A program made the position numbers and the translations under genes. Shown here in pieces: positions 6,063 through 12,347 of a DNA stretch of 13,074 nucleotides. Below the pieces are notes generated by a model. It ran no database searches and was not told the DNA's origin. It saw only the letters and a list, made by a program, of their open reading frames with translations. How positions within the stretch are numbered: the stretch's first letter is position 1; each line of letters starts with the position of its first letter. Source of the stretch: Candidatus Merdimorpha stercoravium (GTDB lineage Bacteria > Bacteroidota > Bacteroidia > Flavobacteriales > UBA1820); contig DVLY01000003.1 in NCBI GenBank assembly GCA_018715295.1, forward strand, positions 1 through 13,074, written 5' to 3'.

Positions 6063-6662
6063 ATGAAAACCCTCAAACAGATCGCCGTGTGGTCTTTCGC
6101 GGCGTTTATGCTGCTTGCAGCAGCCTCCTGCAAAAACTCTTCACAGCCGGCCTCGGAACCCGTTTCGATGGCCGCCTCCGGCGATACGCTCACCATCGAC
6201 GAGGTCCTATCCCGGGCGGATTCGCTGGTGGGACAGGCCGTCGTCTTGGAAGGAGTCTGCACCCATATCTGCGAACACGGCGGACAGAAAATCTTCCTGA
6301 TGGGATCGGACGATACGCAGATGCTGCGCGTGGAAGCCTCCAAGCAGCTCGGGTCCTTCCCCAAAGAAACGGTCAATAGCATCGTGGCGGTCGAAGGCGT
6401 GATCGTCGAGGACCGTATCGACGAGGCATACCTGCGCCAATGGGAGCAGCAGCTTGAGGCTGCCTCTCAGTCTTCCACCCAGGGGCATGCGACCCAGCAG
6501 GAGTGCAGTGTCGAACAACAGGCACGGGGCGAATCCGCCACCGCTACCGCCCGGGCGCGCATCGAAAACTACCGCCGGAAGATCGCTCAGCGCAAGCAAG
6601 AGCAGGGCAAGGACTATCTATCGTTCTATCACGCCGAAGCCTCCGCATACCGGATCAAATAA
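6063..6662 (+). CDS. Small lipoprotein with C-x-H-x-C-x-H cluster, function unknown
   Basis: A 199-residue protein. Its signal ends at LLAAASC with lipidated C23; the next residues KNSSQ lack the acidic surface-export tail, so it probably faces the periplasm. Residues about 42-118 form a small beta-rich domain (LTIDEVLSRADSLVGQAVVL then EGVCTHICEHGGQKIFLMG) resembling OB-fold-type domains such as DUF4920. C66, H68, C70 and H72 could bind metal or form a redox pair. The C-terminal third (119-199) is charged, Gln-rich and probably helical. I do not recognise a named family. ATG 6063 is chosen over an in-frame start at 6000 because the latter lies upstream of the -7 box (6023-6030) and lacks a signal peptide. 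The next gene, 122 bases on, encodes a PepSY-type membrane protein, so the two may work together. Confidence 0.72.
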   Translation: MKTLKQIAVWSFAAFMLLAAASCKNSSQPASEPVSMAASGDTLTIDEVLSRADSLVGQAVVLEGVCTHICEHGGQKIFLMGSDDTQMLRVEASKQLGSFPKETVNSIVAVEGVIVEDRIDEAYLRQWEQQLEAASQSSTQGHATQQECSVEQQARGESATATARARIENYRRKIAQRKQEQGKDYLSFYHAEASAYRIK

Positions 6663-6784
6663 CCGCCGCTTTTCCCCTTCTTCTTTGCGAAAGGGATCTT
6701 TTTTCCGTGCGAGCATTCCACCCGGTTTTGGGTGCAGGGGAAACAGGTCTTCGGCAGCGGAAAGAGAGGGGATACCCTTAAAAA

Positions 6785-7366
6785 ATGAGTGAAAAAACCA
6801 CACGAATGGGGCGCGTGCGCCGGGTGAGCCGCTGGTTGCACCGCGATCTGTCCTATCTTTTCGCCGGGGCGCTGCTGGTCTATGCCATCTCCGGGATTTG
6901 CCTGAACCACAAGCGGGACTTCAACTCGGATTACAGCATTCGCCTGACCGAATACACCCTGGAGAGCCCCTTGCCTGCCGAGAAGGATGGATGGGACAAG
7001 GACTATGTACTGGGGCTGCTCGAGCCTTTGGGTGAACGGGAGAACTACACCCAGCATTACTTTCCCGACGAGCATACCGTAAAGGTGTTCCTCAAGGGTG
7101 GGTCGTCCCTCCAGGCGGATATTCGCAGCGGGCAGGCCCGGTACGAGTCCTTGCGCAAACGTCCGCTTCTCCCGGCACTCAATCGTTTGCATTACAACCC
7201 TTCGCGCGCCTGGACGATCTTTTCCGATGTGTTTGCCGTGGCGCTGCTGGTGATCACTTTGACGGGCATCGTCATGGTCAAGGGCCCCAAGGGGCTTTGG
7301 GGTCGCGGGGGAGTGGAGTTGCTCGTGGGGATAGCCGTCCCGCTGACGCTTTTCTTGCTTTTGTAA
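6785..7366 (+). CDS. PepSY-associated transmembrane helix protein
   Basis: A 193-residue inner-membrane protein with about three transmembrane segments (roughly 22-41, 143-165 and 177-193). The N-terminal block WLHRDLSYLFAGALLVYAIS followed by GICLNHKRDFN, and the later ALNRLHYNPSRAW, SDVFAVALLVITLTGIVM and GRGGVELLVGIAVP, are the conserved blocks of the small PepSY-TM-like family common in Bacteroidota. Larger PepSY-TM proteins act as ferric or other reductases in metal uptake; histidines H19, H42 and H136 lie near the membrane edges, but heme or metal binding is not shown. The region between TM1 and TM2 (about 43-142) is a single extracytoplasmic domain. I see no TAnnTTTG box in 6663-6784, so it may depend on transcription from the preceding lipoprotein gene. 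A strong terminator follows. Confidence 0.82.
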   Translation: MSEKTTRMGRVRRVSRWLHRDLSYLFAGALLVYAISGICLNHKRDFNSDYSIRLTEYTLESPLPAEKDGWDKDYVLGLLEPLGERENYTQHYFPDEHTVKVFLKGGSSLQADIRSGQARYESLRKRPLLPALNRLHYNPSRAWTIFSDVFAVALLVITLTGIVMVKGPKGLWGRGGVELLVGIAVPLTLFLLL

Positions 7367-7425
7367 CCCGGTTTAAGGAAAGAGAAAACAGGTCATTATT
7401 GGTTTTTAGAATTTTGTGAACGACG

Positions 7426-7470
7426 GAGCGTTCGCCGTGGGAGGCTTCCCGGGGCGAACGCTCTTTTTTT
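7426..7470 (+). terminator. Intrinsic terminator after the PepSY-type gene
   Basis: A perfect 11-bp stem GAGCGTTCGCC (7426-7436) / GGCGAACGCTC (7453-7463) with a 16-nt loop that itself can pair (GGGAG..CCC) is followed directly by seven T (7464-7470). It isolates the PepSY-type gene from the exporter gene. Confidence 0.92.
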
Positions 7471-7542
7471 GGGGGGAACATTTCCCCGGGTGCGGGAGGG
7501 AAAAGCGGCGGGCTTTCCGTAGGCCGGAACCGTCCCGATGCG

Positions 7543-7550
7543 TATCTTTG
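7543..7550 (+). promoter_or_regulatory. -7 promoter box (TATCTTTG) for the Fsr-like exporter
   Basis: TATCTTTG is a perfect -7 match, in the local context GCGTATCTTTGCCC that is also seen at the end of repeat copy B, although the rest of the repeat is absent here. It lies only 8 bases before the ATG at 7559, so the transcript would have almost no leader. The box lies inside the longer open frame from 7538, which argues against that start. Confidence 0.7.
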
Positions 7551-7558
7551 CCCCTGCG

Positions 7559-8791
7559 ATGAAAATGACGGTAACAGATAGGGAGAAAAGTGCGGCTGAG
7601 TGCACCACGGCGATGGGAATCCTGTGGTCGCTGTGCCTGGCGCATTTGTGCAACGATGCATTCCAGTCGGTCATTCCGGCGGTGTATCCCCTTTTGAAGG
7701 ATAACCTGGCCCTTACCTTTGCCCAGGTGGGGATGATCACCCTGGTGTATCAGATCTGCGCTTCGGTGTTCCAGCCGGTTTTCGGAGTGGTGTTCGACAA
7801 ACGTCCCAGCGTGTGGTATTTGCCCTTGAGTTCGCTTTCTACGGCGGCAGGCCTGTTCCTGTTGGCGTACGCCGGGTCGTTCCCGGTGGTATTGGTGGCG
7901 GTGGCGCTGGTAGGGTTGGGCTCATCGGTGCTGCATCCCGAGGCCTCGCGGATGACGCATTTCGCTTCCGGAGGACGGCATGGCCTGGCGCAGTCCATCT
8001 TTCAGGTGGGAGGCAATCTGGGCAGTTCGTTCGGGCCGTTGTTGGCGGCGCTGATCATTGCTCCTTACGGTCAGCACTACATCGTGGTATTCGCCGGGGC
8101 GGCTCTGGTGGCGATGCTGCTCAAGCGGCCGCTGGTACGGTGGTACGGGCAGGTGATCGCGGGAAGGCGGCAGAGGGAGAAACTCCGGGTCGAACTCCCC
8201 CGAAGCGGCTTTTCGCGCGGGAAGATCGTGTTTTCCTTCTCGGTGCTGTTGCTGCTGGTCTTTTCCAAGTACGTGTATATGGCTTGCCTGACCAATTTCT
8301 ACACGTTTTACCTGATGGACAAGTTTGATGTAACGGCGCGTCAGTCGCAGTTTTACCTCTTCGCTTTCCTCTTTTCCGTAGCGTTGGGGACGCTGTTCGG
8401 CGGGCCGGTGGGCGACCGCTTCGGGCGGAAATTCGTCATTTGGGCTTCGATCCTCGGGGCGGCGCCGTTCGCCTTATGGATGCCCTATGCGGGGCTGGCG
8501 GATACGTGCGTGCTGAGCGTGGTGATCGGTCTGGTGCTGTCTTCCGCTTTTTCGGCGATACTGGTCTATGCGCAGGAACTTCTGCCGACGAAACTGGGGC
8601 TGGTTTCCGGTTTCTTTTTCGGGGTGATGTTCGGTATCGGGGGTATTGCGGCAGCGGTGCTGGGGCAGATGGCCGATACGCGCGGGATCGAGGAGGTTTT
8701 CCGGATATGTTCCTACTTGCCTTTGCTGGGTTTCGTGGCGTTTCTTCTGCCGGACGAGCGCCGTGGGCGGGAAGTTCGCGCGGGCCGATAA
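7559..8791 (+). CDS. fsr: MFS exporter, fosmidomycin-resistance (Fsr) family
   Basis: A 410-residue, 12-helix major facilitator protein, close to the ~406 residues of E. coli Fsr. Characteristic Fsr blocks are present: AHLCNDAFQSVIPAVYPLLK, FAQVGMITLVYQI, the cytoplasmic loop VFDKRPS, LVGLGSSVLHPEASRMTHFA, and SGGRHGLAQSIFQVGGNLGS SFGPLLA; the second half carries the MFS-type loop GGPVGDRFGRKF. Proteins of this family export fosmidomycin and related compounds by proton antiport; the natural substrate here is unknown. Start choice: the frame begins at ATG 7538, but that would place the -7 box inside the coding region, so 7559 (MKMTVTD) or 7565 (MTVTD) is preferred. Flanked by terminators on both sides, the gene is monocistronic and convergent with the putative sulfonolipid operon. 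Nothing local shows regulation by drugs. Confidence 0.9.
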   Translation: MKMTVTDREKSAAECTTAMGILWSLCLAHLCNDAFQSVIPAVYPLLKDNLALTFAQVGMITLVYQICASVFQPVFGVVFDKRPSVWYLPLSSLSTAAGLFLLAYAGSFPVVLVAVALVGLGSSVLHPEASRMTHFASGGRHGLAQSIFQVGGNLGSSFGPLLAALIIAPYGQHYIVVFAGAALVAMLLKRPLVRWYGQVIAGRRQREKLRVELPRSGFSRGKIVFSFSVLLLLVFSKYVYMACLTNFYTFYLMDKFDVTARQSQFYLFAFLFSVALGTLFGGPVGDRFGRKFVIWASILGAAPFALWMPYAGLADTCVLSVVIGLVLSSAFSAILVYAQELLPTKLGLVSGFFFGVMFGIGGIAAAVLGQMADTRGIEEVFRICSYLPLLGFVAFLLPDERRGREVRAGR

Positions 8792-8807
8792 GGGGCGGGG
8801 CAAGCGA

Positions 8808-8860
8808 GCGTGCAAGCAAAAAAGCCGGGGGCATTGCCCCCGGCTTTTTTGCTTGCACGC
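8808..8860. terminator. Bidirectional intrinsic terminator between fsr and the PLP-enzyme operon
   Basis: A perfect 26-bp inverted repeat (arms 8808-8833 and 8835-8860) has a single central base. The core GCCGGGGGCA/TGCCCCCGGC is flanked by six A on the left and six T on the right, so it works as a terminator when read in either direction. It starts 17 bases after the fsr stop and ends 10 bases before the minus-strand stop at 8871. Confidence 0.95.
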
Positions 8861-8870
8861 ACCCCAGCAC

Positions 8871-10139
8871 TCAATCCAGGTCGAGCTGGACTTTGGCCAC
8901 GTGTTCGGTATCGTAGGCGTGGCGAGCCAGTTTGTCGCGCACGTCGGCGAATGCGTTGAGCGTGTACTGGATCTCCTCCTTGGTGTGGTAGTTGGTGGGG
9001 ATCAGGCGCAGCAGGATGAGTCCCTTGGGGATTACCGGCGGGATCACGATCGAGCAGAAGATGCGGTAGTTTTCACGCATGTCGGCCACCACCTGCGAAG
9101 CCTCCTCCAGCGAACCTTTCATGTAAACCGGCGTTACGCACGAGGTCAAATCGCCGATGTCGAAGCCGCGTTCGCGCAGGCCGTTCTGGAGCATGTGGAC
9201 GTTTTCCCACAGTTTTTCGCGCAGTTCCGGATGGGTGCGGATGATCTCCAGGCGTTTGAGGGCGCCCAGGACATTGACCATCGGCAGGGATTTGGCGAAG
9301 ATCTGCGAACGCATGTTGTAGCGCAGGTGAACGATGATCTGTTTGTCGTCCGTAGCGACGAAACCTCCGGTGGAAGCCATCGACTTGGCGAACGTAGCAC
9401 AGTAAACATCCACTTCCTTCACGCAGTTCTGCTCGGCGTGCGTACCGTCTCCGTTGGGACCCTGTGTACCGAATCCGTGTGCGTCGTCGATCAACAGGCG
9501 GAAGTTGAATTTCTTTTTCAGGTCGGCGATCTCGCGCACCTTGCCCTGCATGCCGCGCATGCCGAACACGCCTTCGGTAACCACCAGGATACCGCCGCCC
9601 AGTTCGTTGGCCTTCCGGGTGGCTACTTCCAGTTTCTTTTCGCAGTCCTTGGGGTCGTTGTGGCGGAATTTCAGGCGTTCGGCATCCGTCATGCGGATGG
9701 CGTCCATGATCGAAGCGTGGCAGTCGGCGTCGTACACTACCACGTCGTGGCGGTCCAGCAGGCAGTCGATGGCCGACATGATGCCCTGGTAACCGTAGTT
9801 GATCACGCAACCGTATTTCTTGTGGACAAACTCGGCCAGTTCCTGCTCCAGTTGTTTGTGGTATTTGGTCTGTCCGGACATCACGCGCGCGCCCATCGGG
9901 TAGGCCATGCCGTATTTGGCGGCGGCTTCCGCGTCGGCTTTGCGCACCTCGGGATGGTTGGCCAGTCCGAGGTAGTTGTTCAGGCTCCAGCACAGCACTT
10001 CCTTGCCGTGGAACATCATGCGGGAACCGATCTCGCCTTCCAGCTCGGGGAACAGGTAATAGCCCTCGCCCTGTTCGTGCCACATTTCCAGCGGGCCGGG
10101 TTTGCCTTTGATCTTGTCGAATAAATCTACCATTGCCAT
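8871..10139 (-). CDS. sulA: Alpha-oxoamine synthase, probable cysteate acyltransferase of sulfonolipid synthesis
   Basis: A 422-residue cytosolic PLP enzyme of the alpha-oxoamine synthase family (relatives: serine palmitoyltransferase, glycine C-acetyltransferase Kbl, BioF). These condense an amino acid with an acyl thioester and release CO2. Visible PLP-site residues: H141 (DADCHASIMDA, ring stacking), D218 and H221 (LLIDDAHGFG), and Schiff-base K252 (ATFAKSMASTGG). The N-terminal blocks LCWSLNNYLGLANHP and YPMGARVMSGQTKYHKQLEQ differ from both Kbl and typical bacterial serine palmitoyltransferase and match the subgroup found in sulfonolipid-making Bacteroidota. There the enzyme joins cysteate to a fatty acyl group, giving 3-ketocapnine. 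It is last in an operon after an SDR (52-base gap) and a cysteate-synthase-like gene, which strongly favours this reading. ATG 10139 or 10133 may start. Serine palmitoyltransferase activity remains the main alternative. The symbol follows Alistipes usage and is unrelated to the SOS gene sulA. Confidence 0.8.
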   Translation of the reverse strand: MAMVDLFDKIKGKPGPLEMWHEQGEGYYLFPELEGEIGSRMMFHGKEVLCWSLNNYLGLANHPEVRKADAEAAAKYGMAYPMGARVMSGQTKYHKQLEQELAEFVHKKYGCVINYGYQGIMSAIDCLLDRHDVVVYDADCHASIMDAIRMTDAERLKFRHNDPKDCEKKLEVATRKANELGGGILVVTEGVFGMRGMQGKVREIADLKKKFNFRLLIDDAHGFGTQGPNGDGTHAEQNCVKEVDVYCATFAKSMASTGGFVATDDKQIIVHLRYNMRSQIFAKSLPMVNVLGALKRLEIIRTHPELREKLWENVHMLQNGLRERGFDIGDLTSCVTPVYMKGSLEEASQVVADMRENYRIFCSIVIPPVIPKGLILLRLIPTNYHTKEEIQYTLNAFADVRDKLARHAYDTEHVAKVQLDLD

Positions 10140-10191
10140 AATTTGATAAGTCGTGTTGAAAAGGGCGCAGTACGCCCCGGGTTGATTTTCG

Positions 10192-11052
10192 TTATGAGTT
10201 TTCTATCTTGTCGAATTGCTTTTTGAACATCCGGTCCAGGAAACGGTCCGGCAGCACATGGATGGCCAGCCAGAACATCCAGCGGGAAGGGGCGATCAGG
10301 TAACGCGAGTCGGGCTTGGTCTTGGTGTAAGCCTTCAGGATGAGTTGGGCTACCTTTTCGGCCGGAAGGGCGTTGTGCTCCATCTGCTCGACGCCTTTGT
10401 CGATCTTTTGGAACAGAACGGCATAGTCCGTATCCTGGTATTTGTACACCCCGTCCTTGGATTTGTTTTTGTTCCAGATCTCGGTCTGGATGGGGCCCGG
10501 TTCGATGATGATCACGTCGATCCCGTAGCGCATCAGTTCGCGCCGCATGGCATCCGAGATGGCTTCTACCGCATGTTTGGTGGCAGCATACGGTCCCAGG
10601 TAAGGGCGTACCGCACGTCCGGCTCCCGAGGAGATGTTGACGATCTTGGTCTGTACCGTCCGGTTGGCCGAGGAGATCTTCAACAGGGGGAAAAACGCCT
10701 GCGAGACACGCAGCATGCCGAGCGTATTGACATCGTAGATGTACTTCATGTACTCGATCGATACGTGCATGATGGCGTCTCCGCCCGAGATACCGCCGTT
10801 GTTGACCAGCAGCTGGATGCCTTGTGCACCGACCAGTTGCCCTACGCGGGCCGCTTCGGCGGCGATGGCCTGGTCGTCCGTCAGGTCGAAGAAGAGCGGT
10901 TCGTAGCTGTCGCCCAATTCTTCCTTGAGCCGAAGGGCGTCTTCTTTCTTGCGGACGCTCCCGAATACTTTGAAACCGGCCTTGGCCAGTTCCCGCGCGG
11001 TGGCAAGCCCTATGCCGGAACTTACTCCCGTGATGACTGCGTTTTTCATCAT
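10192..11052 (-). CDS. sulC: Short-chain dehydrogenase/reductase, probable 3-ketocapnine reductase
   Basis: A 286-residue classical SDR. The dinucleotide-binding motif TGVSSGIG is at 8-15, the NNGG variant of the usual NNAG at 84-87, and the catalytic tetrad is N109 (DVNTLG), S142 (NISSGAG), Y155 and K159 (GPYAATKHAVE). GSVRKKED after the second strand (from residue 31) provides basic residues consistent with NADPH preference. A C-terminal hydrophobic stretch (WMFWLAIHVLP, 258-268) followed by a basic tail could associate with membrane, as in 3-ketosphinganine reductases. In the proposed pathway it reduces the keto group made by the acyltransferase to give capnine. ATG 11052 or 11049 may be the start. 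It lies 41 bases after the upstream PLP-enzyme gene and 52 bases before the acyltransferase gene with no intervening terminator. On sequence alone it is a generic SDR; the specific role rests on context. Confidence 0.78.
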   Translation of the reverse strand: MMKNAVITGVSSGIGLATARELAKAGFKVFGSVRKKEDALRLKEELGDSYEPLFFDLTDDQAIAAEAARVGQLVGAQGIQLLVNNGGISGGDAIMHVSIEYMKYIYDVNTLGMLRVSQAFFPLLKISSANRTVQTKIVNISSGAGRAVRPYLGPYAATKHAVEAISDAMRRELMRYGIDVIIIEPGPIQTEIWNKNKSKDGVYKYQDTDYAVLFQKIDKGVEQMEHNALPAEKVAQLILKAYTKTKPDSRYLIAPSRWMFWLAIHVLPDRFLDRMFKKQFDKIENS

Positions 11053-11093
11053 GGCGGTCTAACTTTTGTTTTTCGGTTGAACGATGCCCCGGA

Positions 11094-12155
11094 TTACAGC
11101 AGGGTGGGGCTTACCCCGTAGGTGTTTTTCAACTCCAGCAGGAAGTCCTTCACTACCGGGGTGAAACCGTTGAGCCATTCCTGCGCCTGCATCCAGCGGT
11201 CGTCGAACACCTTGGTCATGTAGCGTTCGCCGTGGTCGGGCAACAGCACTACCGGTACGGCATCCGCAGGCAGGTGTTCCAGTTCCTTGATGACGGCTGC
11301 CAGAGCCGCTCCGCTGGAATATCCGCACATAAGCCCTTCGACCAAGGGGAGCATCCGGGCGACATGCGCGCTCTCGAAGTCGTTTACTTTGACGAAACGG
11401 TCGATCACCGAGAAGTCCGTGGCCGTAGGGATCATGTTTTTCCCCACGCCTTCCATGCGGTAGGGCTGGAGTTCGTTGGGGTCGATGATGCCCGTCTCCT
11501 TGTATTTTTTCAGGATGCTTCCTACGGCATCCACGCCGATGACTTCCACGGCAGGGTTCTGCTCCTTGAGGTATTTTCCGATCCCGGAAACGGTACCGCC
11601 CGTGCCGGAGCAGGCAAAGAAGTGGGTAACTTTCCCGTTGGTCTGTTTCCAGATTTCAGGGCCGGCCGTCAGGTAGTACGACTCGGCGTTTTTGGGGTTG
11701 AAATACTGGTTGATGTAGATCGATCCGGGGTGTTCCTTGGCCAGGCGGGCACCGGTGGAGTAATACGAATCGGGGTGCTCCGGCGGGACGTTGGCCGGGC
11801 AGACGTGTACTTCGGCGCCCATGGCGCGCAGCACGTTCAGTTTTTCCTGGGCGCATTTGGAATTGACGGCCACGATACACTTGTATCCTTTGATGGCGCA
11901 TATCATGGCAATGCTGTATCCGGTATTGCCCGAAGTGGTTTCCACGATGGTCGCTCCGGGGCGGAGTTCGCCGCGGCGTTCGGCTTCTTCGATAATGTGC
12001 AACGCGATGCGGTCCTTCATGGAATGGCCGGGGTTGTACGATTCGACTTTTGCGTAGATTTTTATCGGGGAAGCGTGAAAAAACTTGTCCAAAGGTATCA
12101 TCGGAGTGTTGCCGATGGTCTTCAGAAGAGTGGTCGGTTGGTCATTAAGGCTCAT
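11094..12155 (-). CDS. sulB: Cysteine-synthase-fold PLP enzyme, probable cysteate synthase
   Basis: A 353-residue fold-type II PLP enzyme of the cysteine synthase/cystathionine beta-synthase family, cytosolic. The Schiff-base lysine is K47 in NPGHSMKDRIA (family form NPGGSxKDR; one Gly is His here), the substrate loop is TSGNTG at 74-79, the phosphate-binding loop GTGGT at 184-188, and the pyridine-nitrogen Ser lies in CGYSSGAA (278-284). There is no C-terminal CBS domain. An automatic annotation would read cysteine synthase. Because it heads a three-gene operon with an SDR and an alpha-oxoamine synthase, I read it as cysteate synthase, which replaces the side-chain group of a serine derivative such as O-phosphoserine with sulfite to give L-cysteate, the headgroup precursor of sulfonolipids. 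Cysteine synthase or cystathionine beta-synthase activity is the alternative. Confidence 0.76.
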   Translation of the reverse strand: MSLNDQPTTLLKTIGNTPMIPLDKFFHASPIKIYAKVESYNPGHSMKDRIALHIIEEAERRGELRPGATIVETTSGNTGYSIAMICAIKGYKCIVAVNSKCAQEKLNVLRAMGAEVHVCPANVPPEHPDSYYSTGARLAKEHPGSIYINQYFNPKNAESYYLTAGPEIWKQTNGKVTHFFACSGTGGTVSGIGKYLKEQNPAVEVIGVDAVGSILKKYKETGIIDPNELQPYRMEGVGKNMIPTATDFSVIDRFVKVNDFESAHVARMLPLVEGLMCGYSSGAALAAVIKELEHLPADAVPVVLLPDHGERYMTKVFDDRWMQAQEWLNGFTPVVKDFLLELKNTYGVSPTLL

Positions 12156-12163
12156 GATCTTAC

Positions 12164-12240
12164 TATTAAGTCACAGACTGTTTGTTTTTTAAGTCTTTAT
12201 TAAGACTTTTCCGAAAAGCACCGCAATTTAGTCAAATAAA
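12164..12240 (-). promoter_or_regulatory. Leader/operator candidate upstream of the sulfonolipid operon
   Basis: This AT-rich stretch upstream of the start at 12155 holds an 18-base palindrome, AAGTCTT-TATT-AAGACTT (12191-12208), and a smaller one with the same core, AGTC-ACA-GACT (12169-12179). ATTAAG occurs three times nearby (12144, 12165, 12199). No perfect TAnnTTTG box is visible on the minus strand; TAAATTGC (12230-12223) and TTTATTTG (12240-12233) are the closest. The palindromes could be regulator sites or an RNA hairpin in the leader. Confidence 0.35.
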
Positions 12241-12285
12241 ACGGGATGACCTAACAGCCGGGCGATAAATTCGTTTTATGTTTCA

Positions 12286-12324
12286 TAAAAAACGCACGGG
12301 GCCTCGCGGAGGCCCCGTGCGTTT
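12286..12324 (-). terminator. Intrinsic terminator after the outer-membrane barrel gene
   Basis: Read on the minus strand, a perfect 16-bp stem (arms 12309-12324 and 12290-12305, core GAGGCCCCGTGCG) with a 3-nt loop ends in a run of T (complement of the A run around 12287-12292). It begins 24 bases past the stop at 12348 and separates this gene from the downstream operon. Confidence 0.9.
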
Positions 12325-12347
12325 GGTTTTCCGAAGGAAAAGAAATA

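Noticed and set aside
8646..10124. Long plus-strand open frame (492 codons) opposite the alpha-oxoamine synthase
   Set aside because: It is the complement of a well-conserved PLP enzyme and runs through the bidirectional terminator.
8871..10139. Glycine C-acetyltransferase (kbl) or BioF as the primary call
   Set aside because: N-terminal blocks differ from Kbl, no threonine dehydrogenase or biotin genes are adjacent, and the operon context fits cysteate acyltransferase better.
11232..12203. Plus-strand open frame opposite the cysteine-synthase-like gene, and a similar one at 10216-11121 opposite the SDR
   Set aside because: Both mirror strongly motif-bearing genes and show no domain of their own.
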